From a virus: DNA of 26,341 bases. The stretch is from the IMG/VR virus record IMGVR_UViG_3300027791_000113, positions 1 through 26,341 of that record, one strand, 5' to 3'. The notes below the pieces were generated by a model. The model ran no database searches, had not been told where the DNA came from, and saw only the letters and a program-made list of their open reading frames with translations. Made by a program: the position numbers and the translations under genes. Below, piece by piece: positions 1 through 7,117 of the stretch. Every line of letters starts with the position of its first letter. The first letter of the stretch is position 1.

Positions 1-26
1 ATCTTAATCTTTTTTGAAAACAATAG

Positions 27-54
27 TTGAAAAATAATTCTTTATGCCTAGAAT
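27..54 (+). promoter_or_regulatory. Promoter for gmd, leaderless geometry
   Basis: TTGAAA (27-32), 16-base spacer, TAGAAT (49-54), then only five bases to the ATG at 60. A sigma-70-type start would fall on or beside the A of the ATG. A dyad with one bulged base, ATGCCTA (44-50) and TAGGGCAT (54-61), covers the -10 and start codon. No Shine-Dalgarno sequence is present. Confidence 0.55.
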
Positions 55-59
55 AGGGC

Positions 60-1109
60 ATGAAAAAGATTTTAATTACAGGTGTAAGCGGTCAAGACGG
101 ATCGTTAATGGCAGACTATCTTTTAGGATTGGGTCACGAGGTATATGGACTGGTCAGGCACTCTGCTTCAACAAATGATCGAAATTATGCCCATAATCTA
201 GATAATAAGAATTTTCATTTGGTTACTGGAGATATTACAGATTTTTCTTGTATATGTCACATAGTCCAAAGCATACAGCCAGATTATTTTATCAATTTAG
301 CCGCGATGTCTTTTGTTGCTGAAAGTTGGAATTCTCCAGTATCAACATTTGAAATAGACGCTAACGGAGTTTTGTATTGTTTGGAGGCCATTAGGCTTCA
401 TCAACCAAAATGTCGTTTTTATTCGGCAGGAACAAGTGAACAACTATCCGAAGTAGATTATGTTCCTCAAGACGAAAATCACAAAAGAACTGCTAAGTCA
501 CCGTATGGAGCAGCGAAAATAGCTGCAGAGCAATTGGTTAGAGTTTATAGAAATTCTTATAACTTATATGCTATTCATGGTATCTTATTTAATCATGAGG
601 GTGTTCGCAGAAACGAGTGTTTTGTGTCTCGCAAGATTACAACTAATGTAGCTAGAATAAAAAAAGAATTAGATGAAGGAAATGTTCCTAAGCCAATGGA
701 AATAGGCTTTTTAGATAGTGAAAGAGACTGGTCTGATGCCGAAGATTTTGTTCGTGGAATTTGGATGATGTTAAACCAAGATGGTTCTCCAAAAGAATAC
801 GTATTATCTAGTGGTGAGTGCCACAGCGTTAGAGAATTTGTCGAAAAAGCATTTGAAGTGGCTGGAATCAAGGGACTTTGGGAAGGCGAGAAAGAGCTAG
901 AAAAATATACTATGTCTTCCTCTTGTTATCACGCGAAACAAGTCGATCTGGTTACTATAAATCCAAAATTTTATCGCCCCTTCGAAGTTACCAAGCTACA
1001 TGGTAGTTATGCAAAAATTAAAAAGGATCTAGGATGGGAACCAAAGATTAATTTCGAAGAGTTAGTAAAGAAAATGGTAGATAACGATATTAAACTGATT
1101 AACAGTTAA
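60..1109 (+). CDS. gmd: GDP-mannose 4,6-dehydratase
   Basis: Extended short-chain dehydrogenase converting GDP-D-mannose to GDP-4-keto-6-deoxy-D-mannose, precursor of fucose, rhamnose, perosamine and related sugars. Seen: N-terminal Rossmann motif G8-x2-G11-x2-G14; catalytic T125-S126-E127; Y149-x3-K153; a GMD-typical NHE-x-VRRNE-x-FV-x-RKI block at about 178-192; and LDSERDW at 218-224. At 349 residues it has the usual family length, so it is probably intact. It has its own leaderless-type promoter. No GDP-fucose synthase, reductase or glycosyltransferase is visible in the window, so its product is presumably finished by host enzymes or by phage genes outside the window. It could modify host surface glycan or a phage component. 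The family call is very firm; the downstream sugar is unknown. Confidence 0.95.
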   Translation: MKKILITGVSGQDGSLMADYLLGLGHEVYGLVRHSASTNDRNYAHNLDNKNFHLVTGDITDFSCICHIVQSIQPDYFINLAAMSFVAESWNSPVSTFEIDANGVLYCLEAIRLHQPKCRFYSAGTSEQLSEVDYVPQDENHKRTAKSPYGAAKIAAEQLVRVYRNSYNLYAIHGILFNHEGVRRNECFVSRKITTNVARIKKELDEGNVPKPMEIGFLDSERDWSDAEDFVRGIWMMLNQDGSPKEYVLSSGECHSVREFVEKAFEVAGIKGLWEGEKELEKYTMSSSCYHAKQVDLVTINPKFYRPFEVTKLHGSYAKIKKDLGWEPKINFEELVKKMVDNDIKLINS

Positions 1110-1110
1110 T

Positions 1111-1752
1111 ATGTCTTATTTGACTCATAATTTGCCAACCTTTACTTGTTTTATAAGAAACGAGTATCTTTTTAATCATGAAAAGGGTCATAAAGAATAT
1201 ACATCATGCGATGTACATTCTGTTACTTCATTGGAAAAAAGAGTCCCCTTGTTTGAGTGTTATTTAGATAACGGTGTAAACTGGACAAGAAGGCCAATAA
1301 CGGCTTTATGTTGGAAAGAGTGCGATCCTGTACCACTTGAAGAAACAATGTACTGGGATTGTTTCTCTCCGTATGTAGACGTAGGCATAAGAAGTAGATT
1401 GAAAGGCCTTAGAGCCATACTTATAACCCCTTCTAACAAAAGAGAATGGGGGGAATATATGTTTACAATAGATTGGGGATGGGAAAACAAAGCGATATTG
1501 GACACGAACTTCTCAGAACATCCAGAACATAAATGTGCTCATTTATTTAAAATGGAGAATGGAAATTTCTATGCTTATCCTAACAATAGAATTATTTGGC
1601 ACGACGATGCTTGGGTCGAGAAGCCATTAACATCTAATCCTGGATATCAAATAGATCAGAACTTCTATAGCGTAGAAAATAAAAGGGTGAAGTACACCGA
1701 CAATTCCTTTATGACTGAGTTCACCGACTTGGACTATACAGATTCGGAATAA
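1111..1752 (+). CDS. Conserved-looking phage protein of unknown function
   Basis: 213 residues, starting one base after the gmd stop and overlapping the next start by one base, so probably co-transcribed and translationally coupled with both. No signal peptide or membrane segment. The sequence is rich in Trp, Tyr, Phe and Cys and looks like a compact globular beta-rich domain (for example YMFTIDWGWEN near 115-125 and a YAYPNNRIIWHDD stretch near 153-165). I recall similar hypothetical proteins in marine phages but cannot confirm it without a search. Its position immediately before an aminoacyl-transferase-like gene suggests the two may work together; that is inference. No catalytic motif is recognised. 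Confidence 0.85.
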   Translation: MSYLTHNLPTFTCFIRNEYLFNHEKGHKEYTSCDVHSVTSLEKRVPLFECYLDNGVNWTRRPITALCWKECDPVPLEETMYWDCFSPYVDVGIRSRLKGLRAILITPSNKREWGEYMFTIDWGWENKAILDTNFSEHPEHKCAHLFKMENGNFYAYPNNRIIWHDDAWVEKPLTSNPGYQIDQNFYSVENKRVKYTDNSFMTEFTDLDYTDSE

Positions 1753-2516
1753 TGGAATTATATTTTGATCATATTTGTGGCAAGCAAGCAGATTATGATT
1801 TTTTACATTGTTTAGTAAGTGCAACAGTTGAAAAGGGTGAAGAGCAAGAAGCTTTAGACAAGGGTTGGTGTCCTTCAAACATATGGTATAACCAAGATAC
1901 TAATTTCTTAAAAGATAATAAAATAATTTGGTATCAGAGTCGTCAGGCTAGATTAGATATAAGCAAGCATAAAAAAGTAAATAAAGAGACTAAATGCTGG
2001 AAAAGGGTAGAAAAAAGCAATATTAAAATAGAGGTTACAAAAACCCCTGATTTTGAAAAATTATACAAAATTTATTTAAAATATGTAACATACAAAAAAT
2101 TTACTCATATTTTATCAGAAGAAGATTTTTATAATGTTTATAATACTAACAGTGATATCTATATACTATATGGAGATGTAGCCTTTACCACTACTGAAAT
2201 AGTTGGTAGAAGTCTTATAGCTCACCAATTTTGCTGGGATTACGCTGATCCAACTCTGGGTTTAGGCAGATTCTCTACATACAGAGAAATCTCATTGGCC
2301 AAAGATTTAAATCTAAAATATCTTTATATAGGTCCAAGTTATGAAAGTCACGCCAAATATAAAAGCTCATTTCCTGGTTTTGAGTTTTGGACTGGTAGAA
2401 AATGGTGTGCTGACAAAGACATATTTAATAATTTAATAGAAAACGACGAGACAAGAGATAATATAGAAAATATTACAGAATATTATGATTATTATTTTAA
2501 GTTGCTAAATATTTAA
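1752..2516 (+). CDS. Arginyl/leucyl-tRNA-protein transferase-like (ATE/Bpt C-terminal domain) protein
   Basis: 254 residues. The C-terminal half (about 95-220) reads like the C-terminal GNAT-like domain of aminoacyl-tRNA-protein transferases (ATE1, Aat/Bpt): a LYKIYLKYVTYK helix near 104-115, then GLGRFSTYREISLAKDLNLK (170-189), YLYIGPSYESHAKYKSSF (190-207) and a terminal aromatic FWTGRKW (212-218). In true ATE/Bpt enzymes this region follows an N-terminal Cys-rich part and transfers an amino acid from charged tRNA to a protein N-terminus, marking it for degradation (N-degron). Here the N-terminal third has GWCPSNIWY (38-46) but not the full set of paired cysteines I would expect. Substrate could be a host protein, a peptide or something else. 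Start ATG overlaps the upstream stop by one base. The fold is fairly likely; the activity is unproven. Confidence 0.65.
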   Translation: MELYFDHICGKQADYDFLHCLVSATVEKGEEQEALDKGWCPSNIWYNQDTNFLKDNKIIWYQSRQARLDISKHKKVNKETKCWKRVEKSNIKIEVTKTPDFEKLYKIYLKYVTYKKFTHILSEEDFYNVYNTNSDIYILYGDVAFTTTEIVGRSLIAHQFCWDYADPTLGLGRFSTYREISLAKDLNLKYLYIGPSYESHAKYKSSFPGFEFWTGRKWCADKDIFNNLIENDETRDNIENITEYYDYYFKLLNI

Positions 2517-2518
2517 TC

Positions 2519-2547
2519 TTGACAATCAATATATCTTATGGTATATT
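2519..2547 (+). promoter_or_regulatory. Promoter with inverted repeat over the -10
   Basis: TTGACA (2519-2524), 17-base spacer, TATATT (2542-2547), seven bases to ATG 2555: near-consensus sigma-70 spacing with the start codon at about +1. A perfect 7-base inverted repeat, CAATATA (2527-2533) and TATATTG (2542-2548), has its right arm on the -10 and could be an operator. The -35 begins with TTG, which would also be read as a start codon in this frame; the promoter argues for the ATG instead. Confidence 0.65.
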
Positions 2548-2554
2548 GGTTTGT

Positions 2555-2842
2555 ATGAAAGATAAAGTATTAAAAAATAACGAAGAGCCATCAATGATAG
2601 AGATCAACAGTGCGGTTGATTTGTCTAAGCATAGATCAAATTCTTTAATTGTAGCTAAAATTCAGAAGTCTGTTTTAGAAAACGAAGAGATGTATAACGC
2701 TATGCGAAAACTTTTCGATGATCTGAGGTTAAAAGTTGACATTGATGATAGCACTCATTTTATCATCACCGCTGAAGATGTTGACATCCATTCTTGGACT
2801 GAACAAGAGCTCGCTGAAATAGGCTGGTCTAAGAATAAATAA
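2555..2842 (+). CDS. Small acidic protein, unknown function
   Basis: 95 residues from ATG 2555. An in-frame TTG at 2519 would add 12 residues, but that TTG is the -35 of a good promoter, so 2555 is preferred. Charged and soluble with no membrane segment. The C-terminal half ends in a predicted helix with SWTEQELAEIGWSK (near 82-95). No family recognised. It is followed nine bases later by another unknown gene and then by the RecA-like gene, so it may open a recombination operon. Function unknown. Confidence 0.75.
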   Translation: MKDKVLKNNEEPSMIEINSAVDLSKHRSNSLIVAKIQKSVLENEEMYNAMRKLFDDLRLKVDIDDSTHFIITAEDVDIHSWTEQELAEIGWSKNK

Positions 2843-2850
2843 ACCTATTA

Positions 2851-3444
2851 ATGATTAGAGCAATCTTTCAGTCTACGGGATTTGAATCTGGCGAATTTGG
2901 CAAAAAGGGTAATTATATCTTTTCTGATATATCAGAGGACTATGAGCCCTTGGCTGATAAATATGTGTTTTCACAACTAAAGTGCATTAAAAATCTAAAG
3001 CCCAAAAAGGGGGATGTATTCCAGTTTAATGCAGAGCTAGACTATGAGGATGGACTGAAGATAAAGAGGCCTAAGAACGTAATTAAAGTCGATCTATCGC
3101 ACTTGAAAGACGGCTATGAGTATTGTCTTACAAAGTTTTTAAAAGAGAGCAGGGTTGTAACAAAAGAAGACTCTAGAAACGAGAAGGTAGCATATATTAG
3201 AATGACCACTCTTTTTGGAGAGAGGTTGTTTAGATATATAACTTTACCCTTTAAACTGAACTCTTTACACTGGTTTACTACTGAAGATGGTCTAAAGTTT
3301 TGCAAAGAAGAGAAATTTAAAATGGATAATTCCGAAAAGGACATTGCTATTTATAAGGAAGAAGTTAAGCTTGAAAAAAACAAGATTGGCGATGATATAC
3401 ATACAAACAATAAAAAGAAAAATTTAATCGGATTTTTAAAATAG
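2851..3444 (+). CDS. Unknown protein upstream of recA-like gene
   Basis: 197 residues. The N-terminal 75 residues look beta-rich (KGDVFQFNAELDYEDG near 53-68), compatible with an OB- or SH3-like fold, followed by a mixed alpha/beta part and a highly charged tail (about 160-197) that ends KKKNLIGFLK. Such a hydrophobic C-terminal tip after a basic linker resembles protein-interaction tails, but I cannot name a partner. It is ten bases upstream of the RecA-like gene, which makes a recombination accessory role possible but unproven. No Shine-Dalgarno; the start follows an ATAAACCTATT stretch that recurs before the gene at 15361. Confidence 0.8.
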   Translation: MIRAIFQSTGFESGEFGKKGNYIFSDISEDYEPLADKYVFSQLKCIKNLKPKKGDVFQFNAELDYEDGLKIKRPKNVIKVDLSHLKDGYEYCLTKFLKESRVVTKEDSRNEKVAYIRMTTLFGERLFRYITLPFKLNSLHWFTTEDGLKFCKEEKFKMDNSEKDIAIYKEEVKLEKNKIGDDIHTNNKKKNLIGFLK

Positions 3445-3454
3445 AAATATAATT

Positions 3455-4567
3455 ATGACAACAAAAAAAACAAAAAAGAAAGCAGAAGGCTTAACGCCAG
3501 AAGAGTTGTTGACTCAAACCCTTAAAGATAACAAAGGAGATCACTATAACTTTTATAAAACAACTTATTACGAAATAAGTCAAGGAAGCTTACTTTTAGA
3601 CTTACACGTTGGGAAAATCACCCCTGGAGTTGTTCGCCATGTTGGCGTCTCAAGAGGAGGAAAGACATCTCAAATGCTTGAAAACTTGAAACAGTTTTTA
3701 AAAGCCATGCCAGATGGAAGAGGATTCTGGGTTCTCGCTGAAGGTCGCTTGAGTGAGAAAATCAAAAAACGTTCTGGCTTGAAATTTGTTTATAATCCAG
3801 AAGACTGGGTTGATGGTTCGGTATTCGTATTAGAGTCCAATGTTTACGAACTGGTTTTTGATACTATTAGAAAATTACTGGGGAATAACCCACTTGATAA
3901 AAAATATTTTTTCGTCATTGACTCTACTAACGGTCTTAAAAGTAAGGCAGATCTGGAAAAGGGTAGTAGTGAAGCAACGAAGGTGGCTGGAGGCGCGGTA
4001 ATGACTTCTGACTTTCTTAGTAGGGTAACACTCGCAATGACTAAATTTGGACACATTCTCGGCGTAATTGGTCAAGTTAGAGCTAGACCTAAAATTAATC
4101 AATATGAAAAACAAGACCCATCTTTATCTAATGCAACTGGAGGTAATGCATTAGATCACTATCCAAATATTTTCCTTCAATATGAACCCAAATATAAATC
4201 AGATATTATTGGCGATGTCAGCGATCCACTGGGTCACTGGGCTAAAGTAATCGTCGTTAAAACCGATAACGAAAAAACTAGTATCGTTAAATATCCCATT
4301 AAATATGATCAGGATGGTAAAGGTGGTTCTGTTTGGAGAGAGTATGAGATTGCAGATTTAATGCTTCAATGGGGAATGCTAACTAAAGCAGGTGCTTGGT
4401 TGAAGATGTGCAGTAATTTAACAAAAGAATTAATCGGAGAGGGTTTTATTGATAAAGAGGATGAAGAGTTTTCGATCCAAGGCATGGATAAGCTTCGTGA
4501 ATGGCTGGAGCAAAACAGTGATCTCACGGACTATATGTTTAATAAATTTGAGAAGCTTCTTTCTTGA
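3455..4567 (+). CDS. recA: RecA-like recombinase ATPase
   Basis: 370 residues. Walker A GVSRGGKT at 64-71, Walker B FFVID at 152-156, and an L2-like ATGGNALDHY block at 227-236 that matches the GG-x-AL-x-FY region of RecA. A basic N-terminal tail (about 1-12, lysine-rich) and a C-terminal extension (about 300-370) flank the core. Expected role: ATP-dependent filament formation on single-stranded DNA and strand exchange in phage recombination and repair. The Walker A is non-standard for RecA (which usually has GPESSGKT), so this belongs to a divergent phage RecA/UvsX-type group. The stop overlaps the TTG start of a Vsr-like nuclease gene, suggesting coupled function. Confidence 0.88.
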   Translation: MTTKKTKKKAEGLTPEELLTQTLKDNKGDHYNFYKTTYYEISQGSLLLDLHVGKITPGVVRHVGVSRGGKTSQMLENLKQFLKAMPDGRGFWVLAEGRLSEKIKKRSGLKFVYNPEDWVDGSVFVLESNVYELVFDTIRKLLGNNPLDKKYFFVIDSTNGLKSKADLEKGSSEATKVAGGAVMTSDFLSRVTLAMTKFGHILGVIGQVRARPKINQYEKQDPSLSNATGGNALDHYPNIFLQYEPKYKSDIIGDVSDPLGHWAKVIVVKTDNEKTSIVKYPIKYDQDGKGGSVWREYEIADLMLQWGMLTKAGAWLKMCSNLTKELIGEGFIDKEDEEFSIQGMDKLREWLEQNSDLTDYMFNKFEKLLS

Positions 4568-4965
4568 AGATTAAAAATATATTTGGCAAGGAAGTCAGTA
4601 AATCTTTCAAAAAATATAAAATAGATTGGGATAGAAAAGTATCAAATCCTCAAAAAAGGGTAAAAGATATTGTTAAAAATTACTGGTTTGCATCAGATTG
4701 TTACGAGGAACTTTACATTCCAAATAGCAAGTTGAGGATAGATCTATTCAATGCTTCGGATAAAACTGTCATTGAAGTTTCTCCACTACAGCATCAACAA
4801 TATAATGCCTTCCTGCATGGATCTAGATTGAGATATCTTGAAGCGCAAAAAAGAGACCTGCAGAAAATAGACTGGTGCGATATTAATAATTTTAAGTATA
4901 TTGAGATTGACGAGCAAGACTTAAAGGGAGCAGACGAAGACATATTAAGTAAAATACTAGGCTAA
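4564..4965 (+). CDS. Vsr/DUF559-like endonuclease-fold protein, copy 1
   Basis: 133 residues, TTG start in a TTGA overlap with the recA stop (as ATGA overlaps elsewhere in the window). Core resembles the PD-(D/E)XK fold of very-short-patch-repair and DUF559 nucleases: LRID with D60, VIEV with E71, then Q76-H77, and a terminal strand KYIEIDEQDL (111-120). It shares an IDWD-x-KV signature (20-26) and overall layout with the next gene, so the two are paralogues. This copy has lost the VDG following the Glu (it has VSP), so it may be less active or have another role. The substrate is unknown; the recA neighbourhood points to recombination or repair. Confidence 0.65.
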   Translation: MKIKNIFGKEVSKSFKKYKIDWDRKVSNPQKRVKDIVKNYWFASDCYEELYIPNSKLRIDLFNASDKTVIEVSPLQHQQYNAFLHGSRLRYLEAQKRDLQKIDWCDINNFKYIEIDEQDLKGADEDILSKILG

Positions 4966-4979
4966 TAATTAAATTTATT

Positions 4980-5417
4980 ATGTTATTCAAAATCATAGGC
5001 TCCAAAAGGAAGGTAAATCGAGATCTAAGAGAGCATACGATAGACTGGGATACAAAAGTAAAAAGAGGTGGCAAAAAAAACTTCGGAAAGCTTCAGTATG
5101 ACGTAAAACAACTTTTAAGACCGCATTGGGAATTACATGTAGTAAACGAAGAGTTTGTTATTCCTGCGACCAGAAGCGAAAGGGGTAGGAGTATTGACTT
5201 TATCAATTTCACAACAAGAACTTGTGTTGAGGTAGATGGGATACAGCATAATAAAAAAAGCTGGTGTCATAAAAATAAATATCAATTTTTCAAACAATTA
5301 CGTAATGACAGTTGGAAAGAGCAGTGGGCAGAGCTTAATGGCTTCAATATGTTTAGAATTTATGAAACTGACGAACTAAATGACGAATTATTATATAAAC
5401 TTGGAATTATTTCTTGA
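4980..5417 (+). CDS. Vsr/DUF559-like endonuclease, copy 2
   Basis: 145 residues. Clear Vsr/DUF559-type nuclease pattern: RSIDF with D73, CVEVDGIQH with E84, D86, Q89 and H90, a basic helix KQLRNDSWKEQWAE (105-118), then GFNMFRIYETDEL (121-133). Shares IDWDTKV (21-27) with the upstream paralogue. The candidate catalytic residues appear complete, unlike the first copy. Known relatives nick or cleave DNA in mismatch repair, homing or phage DNA processing; which applies here is not visible. It starts 14 bases after the previous gene, and its stop is embedded in the -35 of the next promoter. Confidence 0.75.
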   Translation: MLFKIIGSKRKVNRDLREHTIDWDTKVKRGGKKNFGKLQYDVKQLLRPHWELHVVNEEFVIPATRSERGRSIDFINFTTRTCVEVDGIQHNKKSWCHKNKYQFFKQLRNDSWKEQWAELNGFNMFRIYETDELNDELLYKLGIIS

Positions 5418-5441
5418 CTTTACCACAAAACATGTTAAATT
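5414..5441 (+). promoter_or_regulatory. Promoter, leaderless geometry
   Basis: TTGACT (5414-5419) and a TTAAATT -10-like region (TAAATT 5436-5441, 16-base spacer), five bases before ATG 5447. The -35 overlaps the stop of the nuclease gene. An 8-base palindrome AACATGTT (5429-5436) lies in the spacer. Distance from the first T of the -35 to ATG is 33 bases, as in the other leaderless-type promoters. Confidence 0.5.
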
Positions 5442-5446
5442 AACTT

Positions 5447-5641
5447 ATGAAAAATAAAGAAAAGCTCAAAAAGGTTAATCTTCTTTTAAACGAAATGAAA
5501 GTTTTCGTTGCTTACTTAGAAGATATCCACAAAGACTTAGAAACCAGAAAATCGGAATCAGAATCTTGTGACAGACCTTGGGGAGCTATAAAAAATCGTG
5601 CTAAATCTTTTAGAAACAGTCTTTTAGAATTCTATCGATAA
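5447..5641 (+). CDS. Small helical protein, unknown function
   Basis: 64 residues, strongly charged, predicted almost entirely alpha-helical, with heptad-like leucine spacing over about 6-35 and a second basic helix (about 47-64). Too short for a family call. It has its own TTGACT promoter with the ATG at about +1. Its own promoter and good in-frame context support a real gene. Confidence 0.7.
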   Translation: MKNKEKLKKVNLLLNEMKVFVAYLEDIHKDLETRKSESESCDRPWGAIKNRAKSFRNSLLEFYR

Positions 5642-5643
5642 GC

Positions 5644-5672
5644 TTCTCTAGAACCCCCTCAAAGTGTAATAC
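5644..5672 (+). promoter_or_regulatory. Class II promoter-like motif (TTCTCT / TGTAATAC)
   Basis: TTCTCT (5644-5649), 15 bases, TGTAATACT (5665-5673), four bases, ATG 5678. The same arrangement with identical spacing precedes genes at 11417, 20637 and 21143. The TG directly before TAATAC resembles an extended -10; the upstream box differs from the TTGAC promoters. Confidence 0.6.
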
Positions 5673-5677
5673 TAATT

Positions 5678-6973
5678 ATGGAAAAAAAATTAATCGAAAA
5701 ATGCGTTTCTATGTTCCGAGATGGAGCAGGAAAAATGGAAGTAGTTAGACTAATCATGGAATGGACTGGTCTAAAAGAAACTGCCGCAAGAAGTAGGGCA
5801 ACAAATATTTGGAACAATGAGTTTGAAGAGGAATATATTCCAGTCTCAAATCGCGGACAAGAGGATTTTAAATCTGAAGACAATGGCTTTAAATCTGGCG
5901 GGACAAGGTTTGACCAGAATGACGAAAACAACGCAACGGCGGAATCTAAAAACGAGAACGTCAGAACCTTGGAAGATTTGCTCGAAGTGTGTAATGTTGA
6001 TTTAGAATATTGGGAGGTCGAGAGACATATAATTAATAAATGGGAGGTTGCCGCTAAAGATAATATAGGTGAGCTCCGCCATTCTCCACTCTATCAAGTT
6101 AAAGCTTGGCTAAAAAAACGTGAAGTCAAAAACGCAGAAGAGGTCGTAAATTATTTTAACGAGTCATTGCAGAGTATTTCTCCGAAAGTTAAAAAAAGAA
6201 ATGCTGGCGGTAAATATATGTATGAAATTTCCATACCCGATCTGCATTTGGCTAAACTCGGATGGGAACCAGAATCTGGACAGGACTACGATGTTAATAT
6301 CGCCGCTAATTTATTTAGATCGGCAGTAAAAGACCTCTTAAGTAAAGTAAATTTAGATGAAGTATGTAAGGTTCTTCTTCCAGTCGGCAATGACTTTTTC
6401 AATTCAGAGGGTCTTTCTGGAGCCACTACTGCAGGCACTCGACAAGATGATGACTCTAGATGGCAGAAGTCTTTTAGCATTGGTTGTAATTTAATCTCAG
6501 AAGTTGTTGATGAACTATCTAAAAAGGTTAATGTAGATATTGTTATTGTTCAAGGAAATCATGATTTCGAGAGAGATTATTATCTTGGAGAATTCTTGAG
6601 AGCTTGGTATAGAGGCAATGAAGCAGTAAACATAAATAATAGTCCCAAGTCTAGAAAGTATGTTGAATTTGGAGAAAACCTTATTTTGTTTACTCACGGA
6701 AATGAAGAAAAGCAAAGCGAACTTCCATTGTTGATGGCTACTGAGCATCCAAGCTTTTCACAATGCAAGTTTAGAACAGCACATTTGGGACATCTTCATC
6801 AGACAAGAGTAGTTGAAAATAAAGGGGTTACAGTGAAAATTCTTCCGTCTCTCTGTGCTAGTGACGCATGGCATAAGGTTAAAGGATTCTGTGGAAATAG
6901 AAGATCCGCTATGGGCTTTTTATATGATCCAGTTTATGGAGAGGTAGCAAACTATTACTATAACGTAGTTTAG
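5678..6973 (+). CDS. Calcineurin-like metallophosphoesterase (SbcD/Mre11 superfamily)
   Basis: 431 residues. N-terminal helical segment (about 1-50), a linker rich in Asn, Ser, Glu and Gly (about 55-95), then the phosphoesterase domain from about 180 with the full metal-ligand set: D188-L-H190, GND 237-239, GNHD 293-296, H340 and GHLH 371-374. Such enzymes hydrolyse phosphodiesters; phage members are often annotated as SbcD-like DNA repair exonucleases, but no SbcC partner is nearby. The N-terminal helices could be a DNA-binding domain (inference). It is the only gene between a class II promoter and a hairpin terminator, so it is probably expressed as its own unit. Confidence 0.85.
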   Translation: MEKKLIEKCVSMFRDGAGKMEVVRLIMEWTGLKETAARSRATNIWNNEFEEEYIPVSNRGQEDFKSEDNGFKSGGTRFDQNDENNATAESKNENVRTLEDLLEVCNVDLEYWEVERHIINKWEVAAKDNIGELRHSPLYQVKAWLKKREVKNAEEVVNYFNESLQSISPKVKKRNAGGKYMYEISIPDLHLAKLGWEPESGQDYDVNIAANLFRSAVKDLLSKVNLDEVCKVLLPVGNDFFNSEGLSGATTAGTRQDDDSRWQKSFSIGCNLISEVVDELSKKVNVDIVIVQGNHDFERDYYLGEFLRAWYRGNEAVNINNSPKSRKYVEFGENLILFTHGNEEKQSELPLLMATEHPSFSQCKFRTAHLGHLHQTRVVENKGVTVKILPSLCASDAWHKVKGFCGNRRSAMGFLYDPVYGEVANYYYNVV

Positions 6974-6999
6974 CTATTCAAAATGAACTTATCATTTAA

Positions 7000-7022
7000 A
7001 CTATGCGTCCGATCCGCATAGT
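7000..7022 (+). terminator. Hairpin, probable terminator
   Basis: Perfect 8-base stem ACTATGCG (7000-7007) and CGCATAGT (7015-7022), 7-base loop, followed by CTATTTGTTG, a poor T-tract. It lies 27 bases after the phosphoesterase stop, in the longest intergenic space of the first 20 kb. A TTGACC at 7030-7035 has no convincing -10, so I do not call a promoter there. Confidence 0.55.
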
Positions 7023-7083
7023 CTATTTGTTGACCTAGGTATGATAGCGAAATTTATTTTGTGATCATATATATTAATTGTAC

Positions 7084-7111
7084 TTGACTAGTAACAAAAC
7101 TACTATAGAAT
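7084..7111 (+). promoter_or_regulatory. Promoter for dnaB, leaderless geometry
   Basis: TTGACT (7084-7089), 16-base spacer, TAGAAT (7106-7111), six bases to ATG 7118. Same -10 hexamer as the gmd promoter. A 5-base inverted repeat TAGTA (7089-7093) and TACTA (7101-7105) sits between -35 and -10. Confidence 0.6.
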
Positions 7112-7117
7112 TACCAT

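Noticed and set aside
2519-2554. TTG start at 2519 for the 95-residue gene
   Set aside because: The TTG is the -35 of a consensus-spaced promoter; ATG 2555 lies at the expected +1.
7030-7056. TTGACC at 7030 as a second promoter before dnaB
   Set aside because: No -10 at 16-18 bases and no start at 33-36 bases; it follows the hairpin and may be part of the terminator tail.
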